From assembly GCA_905479765.1 (NCBI GenBank), contig CAJQNW010000067.1:1-36574 (forward strand): a DNA stretch of 36,574 nt. The letters run 5' to 3'. This DNA is from an uncultured Tepidamorphus sp. (GTDB lineage Bacteria; Pseudomonadota; Alphaproteobacteria; Rhizobiales; Tepidamorphaceae). How positions within the stretch are numbered: position 1 is the first letter of the stretch; the number at the start of each line of letters is the position of its first letter. This document shows positions 1 to 7,793 of the stretch, piece after piece. Under the pieces are notes generated by a model. That model was given only the letters and a program-made list of their open reading frames with translations. It was not told the DNA's origin and did not search any database. A program made the position numbers and the translations under genes.

Positions 1-356
1 CCGGTTCCGAGGGCGTGACACAGCGCCGCCTGGTCGACGAGCCCGCCGCGCGCGGTGTTCACCAGGATGGCGTGCGGCTGCATCTCGGCGAATGCCGCGG
101 CGTCGAAGAGATGCTCGGTTTCCTCGGTCAGCGGCGCGTGGATCGAGACGAAGTCGGAGCGCGCGAGCAGGTCGTCGAAACTGACGTGGGCGCCGGGGAA
201 GTCGGGGACCGCACGGTGGCCGCAGTAGAGGACGTTCATCTGGAACGCAGCGGCGCGGGTGGCGACGGCGCCGGTAACCGGATTGACGCGCTCAAAGGTC
301 GCGGCGTCGCTGGACGCGACGCTTTCGTTCCTGATGAGGAGTGCTGCGTCGAGCAT
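1..356 (-). pseudogene. Chimeric ORF: aldehyde dehydrogenase N-terminus fused to D-2-hydroxyacid dehydrogenase (partial)
   Basis: This frame is absent from the ORF track because it runs off the left edge without a stop. From ATG at 356 (GGGAG upstream) it opens with MLDAALLIRNESV and then FERVNPVTGAVATRAAA, the start of a vanillin/benzaldehyde-type aldehyde dehydrogenase. After about 39 residues it continues in the same frame as MNVLYCGHRAVPDFPG, then SDFVSIHAPLT and VNTARGGLVDQ. Those are the NAD-domain and catalytic-Arg motifs of D-2-hydroxyacid (glyoxylate/hydroxypyruvate) dehydrogenases. The junction lies in AVATRAAAF, a run that fits both families. The ALDH catalytic core, the dehydrogenase N-terminal domain and its Gly-rich loop are all missing, so neither activity is expected. 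It could be a natural deletion fusion or an assembly chimera. Both parental identities are clear; the pseudogene status is inferred. Confidence 0.7.
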
Positions 357-614
357 CTCCCGCCGTTCTCCCGTAAAGCCTGCATCCGGTTCGCGATCTC
401 TTGGCGGTCGCGTGGTTGCCGGAAGCGGTGTTTCCTCTGTGTTCGCGGCGGCTTCTTGTTTGTTCGGGCTTGTGCCGGTGTCGCCTTGATCTCAACCATA
501 GAAGGCACCGGCAACTTTAAAATGCAATTATGTCGGTATTTATTGTAATTATATGGTCAATTCCGCCGGACAAATCGCCAAGGCACGGTCTCAAACTTGC
601 AGAATGCCACGCCC
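357..614. promoter_or_regulatory. Divergent intergenic region with AT-rich segment (araC / aldehyde dehydrogenase)
   Basis: This 258-bp region separates the minus-strand chimeric ORF from the plus-strand AraC regulator. It contains one markedly AT-rich stretch at about 510-560 (AATGCAATTATG and TATTGTAATTATATGG) in otherwise very GC-rich sequence, with repeated AATTA/TAATT words. That is where divergent promoters and an AraC-family site would be expected. No clear -35/-10 pair can be assigned by eye. Confidence 0.35.
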
Positions 615-1532
615 ATGACCCAACAGCCGGTCGCGCCGCATGCTCCGGCGTCTCGCGTGCCGATCAAGGTGGAGCGGATCGAAAGCGGCCTGCAGGCACG
701 CCACTGGTCGTTCAACCGGGACGCGGCGGTAGCGGCGCGCCAGATCATCCTGCTGGTCGACGGGGACGGCGAGGCGGAAACCGATCCCGAGACCTATCCG
801 TTCTCCGGGCCGGCGATCCTGTGGCTCGGCGACAGCCGGCCCGGCCGGCTGAAGGCCGGGGCCGGCGCCACCGGTTTTCTGGCGAGCATCGGCAACGCGA
901 TCCTGGTCGATGCGATCGGCGACGAGCCGGAGTCGGTCGGCCTGCGCTACATGGTGGACCGCAATTTCCAGCTGCCGCTGGCCGGCCAAATACCGCTGCG
1001 GTCCGACATCGTGCTCGCCTTCGAGGCGATCCTGCGCGAATTGCAACAGCCGCAAAGCGGCTCGCCGATGCTGATTGCCGCATATCTCAGGATCATTCTC
1101 GTCTCGATGCTGCGGATTTCCGGCGTCGAGGAACTGGCAATGCGGAGCGGCGGCGAGAAATCCCGTGTGCTGCAGCGCTTCCGGCAACTGGTCGAGATGA
1201 ACTTCCGCGACCACTGGACGGTTACCCGCTACGCCGAGACGCTCGGCATTTCACGCGACCGGCTGCACGCGGTGTGCACGGCAGCGCTCGGGAAAGGGCC
1301 GAAGGCGCTGATCGCCGAACGGCTGGCGCGCGAGGCAGGCCTCAGGCTGGAACGCTCGACGCTGACGATCGAGCAGCTCAGCCATTCACTGGGTTTCCGC
1401 GACCCGGCACATTTTTCCAACTTCTTCAAGCGCACAACGGGCATGACGCCTGGCCGGTATCGCCGGATGATGGTGATGTTCGATCCCGCCACGATTGCCG
1501 GATCGCCGGCTACTTTCGCCGACTGGCCGTAA
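615..1532 (+). CDS. AraC/XylS family transcriptional regulator
   Basis: The predicted 305-aa regulator has an N-terminal cupin-like sensing half and a C-terminal AraC DNA-binding domain with two helix-turn-helices. The first lies around YAETLGISRDRLHAVCTAALG and the second around IEQLSHSLGFRDPAHFSNFFKR, ending in the usual GMTPGRYRR signature. The ORF track starts at a TTG (597), but ATG 615 gives a normal start. It is divergent from the aldehyde dehydrogenase-like ORF, so it probably once activated an aromatic-aldehyde or acid catabolic operon to its left; that link is inference. Its 3' end overlaps the convergent nucleoside hydrolase gene by 23 bp. Family assignment is secure, the ligand unknown. 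Confidence 0.9.
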   Translation: MTQQPVAPHAPASRVPIKVERIESGLQARHWSFNRDAAVAARQIILLVDGDGEAETDPETYPFSGPAILWLGDSRPGRLKAGAGATGFLASIGNAILVDAIGDEPESVGLRYMVDRNFQLPLAGQIPLRSDIVLAFEAILRELQQPQSGSPMLIAAYLRIILVSMLRISGVEELAMRSGGEKSRVLQRFRQLVEMNFRDHWTVTRYAETLGISRDRLHAVCTAALGKGPKALIAERLAREAGLRLERSTLTIEQLSHSLGFRDPAHFSNFFKRTTGMTPGRYRRMMVMFDPATIAGSPATFADWP

Positions 1533-2622
1533 GGCGACGACCCTCCGGCCACAGTCCGTAAAGTCCCGTCGATGCGTCACGCAGGCCGTGACAATAAAGA
1601 ACGCCCGGCGTCTCGCTGGTGGTGTCTTCAACGCGCGTTTCGACCAGAAGGGCGCGGGCGCGCGAGAAGGGGAAGGACAGCGTATCGTCGCGGCCGACTT
1701 CGGCGGATACTGCCGCGCAATCGAAGCGCTGCGGCGCGATCGCGAAGGCTGCGGCAAGCAGATCGAACGGATAAAAGCCGGAGCGGCCGATGTCCTCGTT
1801 CCAGTAGGTAAGCCAGGCGCGGGAGCGGTCCGCCACCCATCGGCCGGCCGGTCCGGCCAACGATATCTGCCGGAGATCGGCGGCGTCGATTTCGACCTCG
1901 CGCGCCGCCTCATAAGGGATGAGCACGAGCGGCACGCCGGCGGACAGCACCGCTCGCACCGCGCCAGGGTCCATCGCGACATTGAAATCGCGGAAGATTG
2001 GCCCGTGGCCGAGCAGCATGCCGCCGCCGTTTCCTTCGGAAGGATGGAAGAGGTGGCCGGGCCGGCGGCCCATCACCGCGATGATCCGCTCGATGTTCGC
2101 GTGCAGGTCCGGGCGCGTCTCCAGCAGCGAGGCGACGTTGCTCAGCGGGCCGAGCGCGAGGATGGTCAGCGGCCCGTCGGCGAGCGCCCCGGTGAGGGCA
2201 GCGGCGGCTTCCTTCCCGCCGCGATGAACCGGGATCATGCGTCCGGTCTGCCTGGCGATGCGGTCGGCCAGTTCGCGCGCCGTGCGTTCGGTGATGGCGA
2301 GCTCGTCATTTCCGGAAACGCTCGACACTCCGGCGATAATGATATCGCTCTGTGTTGCGAGGGCGAGGATTGCCAGGCAGTCGTCCGGATCGGTCGTTGC
2401 GCCGGCGCCGCAGGCCGCGTCCGTGTCGATCCAGATCCGGTCGGCAGCGGGGGGCATCGCCGCCGGGTCCACCGAGGGCAGGGGCTGCGGCCAGTATTCG
2501 CCGGTGCGCCATTCCCTGACCGGCATGGCGAGTGTCGCGGCGATGAGAAGGACAGCGACGCAGAGAGAACCGGCGAGGCAAAGGCTGACCCGGCGCAGTG
2601 CGGTTTTCCCCTTGCCGGACAT
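1510..2622 (-). CDS. Membrane-anchored inosine/uridine-preferring nucleoside hydrolase family protein
   Basis: The 370-aa protein has a basic start and one hydrophobic segment (about residues 12-32), suggesting a membrane anchor or uncleaved signal. The nucleoside hydrolase domain follows. The usual DTDxGxDD calcium/ribose-binding motif appears in expanded form at residues 66-81 (DTDAACGAG, then TTDPDDC), and GPLSNVASLL fits the family core. NH enzymes hydrolyse the N-glycosidic bond of ribonucleosides; substrate and extracytoplasmic location here are inferred. It is the last gene of the marR, membrane protein and methyltransferase run, 6 bp after the methyltransferase stop. Its 3' end overlaps araC tail to tail. 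Confidence 0.82.
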   Translation of the reverse strand: MSGKGKTALRRVSLCLAGSLCVAVLLIAATLAMPVREWRTGEYWPQPLPSVDPAAMPPAADRIWIDTDAACGAGATTDPDDCLAILALATQSDIIIAGVSSVSGNDELAITERTARELADRIARQTGRMIPVHRGGKEAAAALTGALADGPLTILALGPLSNVASLLETRPDLHANIERIIAVMGRRPGHLFHPSEGNGGGMLLGHGPIFRDFNVAMDPGAVRAVLSAGVPLVLIPYEAAREVEIDAADLRQISLAGPAGRWVADRSRAWLTYWNEDIGRSGFYPFDLLAAAFAIAPQRFDCAAVSAEVGRDDTLSFPFSRARALLVETRVEDTTSETPGVLYCHGLRDASTGLYGLWPEGRRLTASRRK

Positions 2623-2628
2623 TGGATC

Positions 2629-3243
2629 TCAGTCCTTCGTCCCGAGTACCGAGATCACAGGCATGGGGTGGAGCGGCAGCCGTTCGGTCCGGACGTCACT
2701 GAACCCCGCCGTCCTCATCCAGCCGGTGATACGGGCCGCCATTGTCTCAGCATCGGCGGCGGTCGCGCCGCGGTGCCGGGGCTGATAGGTGGTGGCGACC
2801 GTGCCGCCCGGCGCCATGACGCTCGCGATTTGTTCGAAGGCGGCTGCGGTGTCTTCCCAGAACTGCACGACGTTGGCGGACATTACCTTGGTGAAGGGCT
2901 CGTCGAGCCCGTCCAATAACTCCAGGCCGCCGGTCATGAGCGTGACCCGGCCCGAACGGATGGCCTCGGCGTTTCGGACAGTGGCTGCGCGATGCATGGT
3001 GCCGGAATGGTCGATGCCAACAATCGCGCCTTCGGTGATCGTCCCGGCTGCAAGCGCCAGCGACAGGCCCGGTCCGTAGCCGATCTCGAGGAAGCGGTCG
3101 TCCGGCCTCAGGTCGAGCAATTCGATCGTCCAGGCATTGCGCTGCCGGTTGGACCCGCGCGCGGCCATGATGGCGCCCGCAAGCCGCCCGAGAAGTCCGT
3201 GCGGCTTGCGGAACTGTCCATAGACGGCCTGGGCCAGGCTCAC
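2629..3243 (-). CDS. Class I SAM-dependent methyltransferase
   Basis: I place the start at GTG 3243, giving 204 aa (MSLAQAVYGQFRKPHG). This start overlaps the TGA of the upstream small membrane gene as GTGA, a translational-coupling arrangement. The 269-aa ORF-track version merely reads through that gene in another frame. The SAM-binding motif I is FLEIGYGPGLSL, followed by GIDHSGTM with the acidic residue expected to contact the ribose and by SANVVQFWED as motif IV. The acceptor is unknown; resemblance is to general UbiE/COQ5-like enzymes. Being in one operon with marR suggests an inducible detoxification or metabolite-modification role, which is inference. Confidence 0.82.
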   Translation of the reverse strand: MSLAQAVYGQFRKPHGLLGRLAGAIMAARGSNRQRNAWTIELLDLRPDDRFLEIGYGPGLSLALAAGTITEGAIVGIDHSGTMHRAATVRNAEAIRSGRVTLMTGGLELLDGLDEPFTKVMSANVVQFWEDTAAAFEQIASVMAPGGTVATTYQPRHRGATAADAETMAARITGWMRTAGFSDVRTERLPLHPMPVISVLGTKD

Positions 3244-3479
3244 GCGGCGTGGCTCCGGCGGCGGCTTGCGAACGAGAAGACCGTGACGAGGATGCCGGTC
3301 AGCAGCACCACGGCGAAGGCATGGCGGAACTGCATGTCCGGCAGGGCGAAGAGGTCGCCGGCGAGCGTGTTCCACGACCACAGCACCGCGACCGAGGCGG
3401 CGATCAAGGCGAGCACGGCCCAGCCGGCGGTCTTCCAAAGAGCGATCGTCATCAGAGAGCGGCGTTCAATCATCATCAT
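3240..3479 (-). CDS. Small two-helix membrane protein
   Basis: This 79-aa hypothetical protein has two hydrophobic segments (about WAVLALIAASVAVLWSW and AFAVVLLTGILVTVFSF) with a short loop between them and a basic tail FASRRRSHAA. I do not recognise a named family with confidence. It overlaps the end of marR by 14 bp and the start of the methyltransferase by 4 bp, so all three are very probably one transcript. The start could be any of three consecutive ATGs (3479, 3476, 3473) or ATG 3452; no strong ribosome binding site decides. Its reality is supported by the tight overlaps and a sensible membrane profile. Confidence 0.7.
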   Translation of the reverse strand: MMMIERRSLMTIALWKTAGWAVLALIAASVAVLWSWNTLAGDLFALPDMQFRHAFAVVLLTGILVTVFSFASRRRSHAA

Positions 3480-3948
3480 CGTCGTTGTCCTTTTCCGTTT
3501 GCGGGAGATGCAGGCTTCGGTCGAGCGCGGCGGTCATCGCGGCAAGCGCCCGTTCGCCGGCGGCGAGATCGTCCGAAGCGATATCGCCGAACAGCTCGGC
3601 GATCGCGGCGGCCTCGCGCCGGCGGATTTCCTCGAATGCGTCGTGGCCTTTCGCGGTCAGCTCGATCAGCACCGAGCGCTTGTGCTCCGGGTTGGGCAGG
3701 GATGCGCAGAGGCCGGCTTCGCTCAGCTGGTTAACCAGCATCTGGATGTGCTGGCGCGACACGGGCCGCTGGCGCGCCATCTGCGGCACGGTCATCGGTC
3801 CGTTCTTGGACAGGCTCTCCATCACGCCGCGCATGGCGGTGGTGATGCCGAGATCGGCATGCAGGCGGTCGCCGAAGGTGCGCAGGCGGTGGAACAACCC
3901 GCGCACCGCGCTGGTGACGGCTTCGATCTGTTTCGGGTTCGCGATCAT
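3466..3948 (-). CDS. MarR family transcriptional regulator
   Basis: This 160-aa winged-helix repressor has the recognition region MARQRPVSRQHIQMLVNQLSEAGL and wing HKRSVLIELTAKG, followed by the C-terminal dimer helix. It ends in an unusual Asp-rich tail (DNDDDDD). It heads the minus-strand operon with the small membrane protein, methyltransferase and nucleoside hydrolase. Two copies of a 19-bp palindrome lie 17-55 bp upstream of its start, exactly where an autorepressor would bind, so autoregulation of the whole operon is likely. The ligand cannot be deduced. Confidence 0.9.
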   Translation of the reverse strand: MIANPKQIEAVTSAVRGLFHRLRTFGDRLHADLGITTAMRGVMESLSKNGPMTVPQMARQRPVSRQHIQMLVNQLSEAGLCASLPNPEHKRSVLIELTAKGHDAFEEIRRREAAAIAELFGDIASDDLAAGERALAAMTAALDRSLHLPQTEKDNDDDDD

Positions 3949-3964
3949 GACGCCAGATATAGGA

Positions 3965-4003
3965 ATGACAACAATATTGTCATTATGACAATTAAGTTGT
4001 CAT
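3965..4003. promoter_or_regulatory. Tandem 19-bp palindromic operators upstream of marR
   Basis: Two palindromes share the arms ATGACAA-N5-TTGTCAT: ATGACAACAATATTGTCAT at 3965-3983 and ATGACAATTAAGTTGTCAT at 3985-4003. Their centres are 20 bp apart, about two helical turns, so two dimers could bind the same DNA face. Size and symmetry fit MarR-family operators. Their position just upstream of the marR start predicts autorepression. Confidence 0.78.
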
Positions 4004-4057
4004 TATGGGCCCGCGCGAGGATTTCACGGGCAATCCGGCGTTACCTGGTCCTCAATG

Positions 4058-4498
4058 CTACCGCGTTCCGCCGCGCGGCTGCCGTTTCCGCCGGTGATAG
4101 GTGAGGGCCTCGGCGATCATGGTCCTGAGTTCCGGGCGCTTCAGGTCCTCGGCGGATCGGAAGTGGACGCTGCGATTGCCGCCGTAGGTGTAGTGCTCGA
4201 AGCGGTCCTTCCAGTCTTCGACGAGGCTCGTCTGGCAGTTCACGAAGAGCGCGAACGCAGCCTCGTCCGTCTTGTCGCCGTCGATGCGGATCGTGGTTCC
4301 GGATTTCGACCGTGTCGTGAGATAGCTCGGCTGGCCCCATTTCAGCGTCTCTTCAAGCGGGCCTGCGTCTTCCTCTTCGGCGACGTCCAAAATCAGGTCT
4401 CTCAGCCGCGTGAGGCCTTCGCGCACGTCCGGGGCGTACCGGCCGAATACCGGCTGGATTGCGGGCCCCGGCTTGCTGCCCTTCGATGCGATCGTCAT
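4058..4498 (-). CDS. DUF1801 domain-containing protein
   Basis: The 146-aa protein matches the DUF1801 (YdhG-like) type as I know it: LRDLILDVAEE, LKWGQPSYLTTRSKSGTTIRI and ALFVNCQTSLVEDW, then a beta-rich half ending in RRKRQPRGGTR. The fold resembles small iron-chaperone/frataxin-like or ligand-binding domains, but biochemical roles are poorly defined and I propose none. It begins 9 bp after the OsmC gene stop and is the last gene of the cyclase, OsmC and DUF1801 run. Confidence 0.75.
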   Translation of the reverse strand: MTIASKGSKPGPAIQPVFGRYAPDVREGLTRLRDLILDVAEEEDAGPLEETLKWGQPSYLTTRSKSGTTIRIDGDKTDEAAFALFVNCQTSLVEDWKDRFEHYTYGGNRSVHFRSAEDLKRPELRTMIAEALTYHRRKRQPRGGTR

Positions 4499-4507
4499 GG
4501 CCTGACC

Positions 4508-5704
4508 CTAGGCCGCCCCTGCGGGCTTGGTGATCTTCACGCGCGCTTTCAGGTCGGTGCGGCAGAAGGCGTGCAGGAAGCAGGTCTGCTCTGACATATC
4601 CAGCGCCGTCCGGCAGAAGTCGTCGTTCTCGCGCGTGTCGAGATAGACATGCGTCTCGACGGGATCGGCCTCGCCGGGCCTTCCGGTGCCACCCGATGCG
4701 CCGCCCAGCGAGAAGTGGGTATCCTGGACGATGCGATAGTCGTCCAGTTCCCTTTTCGCGATCTTCGCGTAGCGGCCGAACTGCGTCATGAAGCAGAAGC
4801 CTATGCCAGCCGAGATATAGCTTGCCGCATCGGGCGCACGTCCCTGGCCGCCGGCCTCGGGACCTTCCTCGCTCAAATACCGGAAGATCGAGCCGTGCGG
4901 ATTGTAGAGGTGCTGTTCGATCTCTTTCACGCCGTCGGGCCGCAGCGTGCAGATGCCGCGCACATGGAGGATGCGGTCCTGCTCGTCCCTGAGGCTGTCG
5001 CCGGCGAGCGTCACGGATTCCTGCGTCTTCGGCGTCATGGCACCGCGCCGGATCAGTCCCGACCAGTCGCCGTCGGCGGGCGTCGCCTTGTCGAAAGTGT
5101 CGCCTGGATCGATGAGCGCATTGGCGGCGAGGCGCCGGGCGTTGCCGGTGGCGATCTCGGCACCATTGTGGGACAGCGTGAACAGGCTGTCGCAGACGCC
5201 GCGCATCAGGCCGTTCAGCGGCGAGGCGGCGACCGCGTCGTAGACCAGCGCGCGCAGCGTCTCGGTATCGGCGGGCGAGGCGATCTCGGCTTCCAGCTCC
5301 ACGTCGCGGGCGCCGCCCGTCATGGTGCCCTTCAGCGCCGAGCCCTTCATCGAATAGTAGTTGTCCTGGATCAGGCGGATGTCGTCGATGGCGATGCCGC
5401 GCGTCTTCGCCAGTGCCAGGATCTCGTTCATGTAGGCCGAGACCATGCCGGTGGTCAGGAACGACAGCGGGCAGGGCGCCTCGTCGAGACCGTCGAGATA
5501 GGCGCCTTCGTCGCTCGAAAGCCGCCACATCGCACCGGTCAGGCCGGAGACGACGAGGGCTTCCTTCTGCATGACGGAGAGCGAACGGACGGCGAGACGG
5601 ACCGGCTGGCCCTTGCGATCGGCGGGCGGGGTTAAACCGGTTTCTTCGGGATTGGCGACCTTGAAAAACAGAGGTTTGCCAGACTCTATCAGTGGATTGC
5701 TCAT
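4508..5704 (-). CDS. Two-domain OsmC family protein
   Basis: This 398-aa protein is about three times the length of a single OsmC/Ohr domain and appears to contain two OsmC-like halves (roughly residues 30-190 and 210-390). Cysteines occur where redox-active ones are expected: APCPLSFLTTGMVSAYM in the first half and QTCFLHAFCRT near the C-terminus. OsmC/Ohr proteins reduce organic hydroperoxides with paired cysteines. Whether both halves here are active is unclear because the motifs are not the canonical Ohr ones. The gene lies 42 bp after the cyclase stop and 9 bp before the DUF1801 start, consistent with co-transcription. Confidence 0.75.
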   Translation of the reverse strand: MSNPLIESGKPLFFKVANPEETGLTPPADRKGQPVRLAVRSLSVMQKEALVVSGLTGAMWRLSSDEGAYLDGLDEAPCPLSFLTTGMVSAYMNEILALAKTRGIAIDDIRLIQDNYYSMKGSALKGTMTGGARDVELEAEIASPADTETLRALVYDAVAASPLNGLMRGVCDSLFTLSHNGAEIATGNARRLAANALIDPGDTFDKATPADGDWSGLIRRGAMTPKTQESVTLAGDSLRDEQDRILHVRGICTLRPDGVKEIEQHLYNPHGSIFRYLSEEGPEAGGQGRAPDAASYISAGIGFCFMTQFGRYAKIAKRELDDYRIVQDTHFSLGGASGGTGRPGEADPVETHVYLDTRENDDFCRTALDMSEQTCFLHAFCRTDLKARVKITKPAGAA

Positions 5705-5746
5705 GTACGGTCTCGTTCGTCGGGTCGAAGCCGAAGCCTCGACGGA

Positions 5747-7504
5747 TCAGTTCAGTAGCCCCGCCTTGCGCACCCCTTCGATGCGGACGTCGAAATCGGC
5801 CTGGTTGCGGAACGGCAGGATAGACTCTCGGCTCTCCATGTCGAAGCCGGGATCGACGGATTTGACCTTGGCCCACGCGGCTTTTGCTTCGTCGATGCGG
5901 CCGAGGTGGCCGTAGCAGGACGCGAGCAGGATGTGGGCCGTCTTCGAGTCCGGATCGCGCTGAAGCCTCTTATTGAGTACTGCAACCGCCTCCTCGAACC
6001 GCCCGAGCGAGATGTGTGCCTCGGCGAGGAAATGCAGCAGGATGTCCGGATAATGCGGGTCGAGCCGCATCGAGGTCTCGATGTTCTCGATCGCGGCGGC
6101 CGGTTCGCCGTTGAATATCTGCGGGTGGGCCAAGGCGATATGGCCCTGCGCGGAGCCCGGCGTCAGCTCCAGGCAACGCGCGGCGGCGGCCAGCGCCCGG
6201 TCCAGGTCGTGGCTCCACAGGGAGGCGATGGTCAACGCGAAATAGCCTTCGGGCTCCTCGGCATCCATCTCAACTGCGCGTTCGGCGATCATGAGCCCCT
6301 CAGTGAGCGAGCCCTGGGGATCGTCGCTCCAACCGTTGACGTAGTCGACCGCGTGGGTGAAAGCGATCAGAGCGTGCGCCGCTGCGTAGTCCGGTTCGAT
6401 GGCGACCGCGGAGGCGAGCAGCCGACGCGCATCGATGTTTCCCGACTTCTTGTGCTGCCAAGCCTGCTCGCGGCCGCGCAGGTACAGATTGTAGGCGTCG
6501 AGGTTGATCGTGCGCTTGTGGGCCAGACGTTGCTTCTCGTCCGCGGTCAGCCTGACCTTGAGCGCGGAGACGATCTCCCGGGTCAGCTCATCCTGGACGG
6601 CGAAAATGTCGGTGAGGTCACGGTCGAACCGGTCGGCCCAGACGTGGCCGCCATTGGTCGCGTCGATGAGCTGTGCGGTGACGCGCACGCGGTTGCCCGC
6701 CTTGCGCACGCTGCCCTCCAGCACGTAGCGCACACCCAGTTCACGCGCGACCTCGGGGATCGAGACCGCGTCCGCGTTCTTGTAGACGAAGGTGGAGTTG
6801 CGGGCGATAACGTGCAGCTCGGACACCTTCGACAGATCGGTGATGATATCCTCGCTGATGCCGTCGGAGAAATATTCCTGCTCCGCGTCGCCGCTCATGT
6901 TGTCGAAGGCGAGGACGGCGACGGAGGGCTTTTCCGGTAGCGCGGGGTGTTGCGCGGGAGCGGCCGGCTCACCGGATTCCATCAGGATGCAAAACACCTC
7001 GATCGGGCGGGCGATGTTCTTGACCGACTGTTCGCCGCGCGTCTCGATCTCGATCGGGACCTTGTCGCGCACCTGATCGAAGGCGGCGCGCGAGATATAG
7101 ACACCGCCCGGGTCGGCCAGCCCTTCGATGCGCGACGCCACGTTGACGCCGTCGCCGTAGATGTCGTCGCCGTCGACGATGATGTCCCCGACATTGATGC
7201 CGATCCGGAACTGGATGAGACTGTCGTCGGGAACGCCATCGTTGTGGTCGCGCACGGCCTTCTGGATGTCGATCGCGCAACTGACCGCATCGACGGCGCT
7301 GGCGAACTCCACGAGCACGCCGTCGCCCATGAGTTTGACGATGCGCCCGGCGAAGGCGGCGACCTTGGGATTGACGATGTCTTGCAGCATCCCCTTCAAC
7401 CGCGCCAGCGTTCCGGCTTCGTCGCCCTCCATCAGACGCGAATAGCCGACGACATCGGCGGCCAGGACCGCGGCTAGCCTTCGTTGAACTCGTTGCTCAG
7501 CCAC
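5747..7504 (-). CDS. Class III adenylate/guanylate cyclase with TolB-like and TPR regions
   Basis: I start this 585-aa protein at GTG 7504, preceded by a strong GAGGGGA site; the extra 52 residues in the ORF track look like upstream non-coding sequence. The cyclase homology domain is N-terminal: AADVVGYSRLM (metal Asp), KLMGDG (second metal Asp) and DGVNVASRIEG (the Asn/Arg pair of the active site). All catalytic residues appear present. A TolB-N/FlgO-like segment follows (PSVAVLAFDNMSGD, FSDGISEDIITDLS), then several TPR repeats to the C-terminus. No membrane helix is evident, so it is probably a cytosolic cyclase. This architecture is common in Rhizobiales. The signal sensed is unknown. Confidence 0.88.
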   Translation of the reverse strand: MAEQRVQRRLAAVLAADVVGYSRLMEGDEAGTLARLKGMLQDIVNPKVAAFAGRIVKLMGDGVLVEFASAVDAVSCAIDIQKAVRDHNDGVPDDSLIQFRIGINVGDIIVDGDDIYGDGVNVASRIEGLADPGGVYISRAAFDQVRDKVPIEIETRGEQSVKNIARPIEVFCILMESGEPAAPAQHPALPEKPSVAVLAFDNMSGDAEQEYFSDGISEDIITDLSKVSELHVIARNSTFVYKNADAVSIPEVARELGVRYVLEGSVRKAGNRVRVTAQLIDATNGGHVWADRFDRDLTDIFAVQDELTREIVSALKVRLTADEKQRLAHKRTINLDAYNLYLRGREQAWQHKKSGNIDARRLLASAVAIEPDYAAAHALIAFTHAVDYVNGWSDDPQGSLTEGLMIAERAVEMDAEEPEGYFALTIASLWSHDLDRALAAAARCLELTPGSAQGHIALAHPQIFNGEPAAAIENIETSMRLDPHYPDILLHFLAEAHISLGRFEEAVAVLNKRLQRDPDSKTAHILLASCYGHLGRIDEAKAAWAKVKSVDPGFDMESRESILPFRNQADFDVRIEGVRKAGLLN

Positions 7505-7732
7505 GCTTCCCCTCGCCCGGTTGGTATGTGATTTTCCGAACGCTTCGGATTTTTCGGGCTGCGGCGCATGACAGCCGGCAAAGGGTAGGGCACCGCGCCG
7601 CCACATACCGTTGGGCACCATACCGACCGCTGGCGGCGGCGTCCAATGAAGCCAGGGCATTTACGACCCGAGGCGGCGGAGCCGAATATTCGCTAACGGG
7701 CTTCGCGGCTTGCGAGTTCCGGCTCCCATGCC

Positions 7733-7784
7733 TGCGCAGGCTTCCGATCACCTTCTGCAGCAGGTCGAGGAGCTGCTCACGTCG
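7733..7784 (-). pseudogene. Remnant of a marR gene 3' end
   Basis: On the minus strand this stretch encodes EQLLDLLQKVIGSLRRHG, closely matching the C-terminal helix EQFLDLMQKVIECLRTHV of the intact MarR gene at 11475-11939. At DNA level about 48 bases align with roughly six or seven differences (positions 7733 onward against 11516 onward). Just upstream on the minus strand the same frame has TGA stops, so only this tail survives. It lies between tctA and the cyclase gene. It is probably a decayed paralogue left after rearrangement. Confidence 0.5.
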
Positions 7785-7793
7785 TCATCCGAA

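Noticed and set aside
1495-2919. 474-aa plus-strand ORF
   Set aside because: It is antisense to the nucleoside hydrolase and methyltransferase, has low-complexity Arg/Gly/Ala composition and no recognisable domain; it is a high-GC shadow ORF.
4353-5876. 507-aa minus-strand ORF over the OsmC gene
   Set aside because: It is Arg-rich frame-shifted sequence with no domain; the 398-aa frame has OsmC features.
7505-7660. N-terminal extension of the cyclase
   Set aside because: The extra 52 residues lack conservation-like features, and GTG 7504 has a strong ribosome binding site directly before the conserved domain.
7497-7751. 84-aa minus-strand ORF as a real gene
   Set aside because: Only its first residues resemble anything (the MarR tail); the rest is intergenic sequence, so it is treated as part of the marR remnant region.
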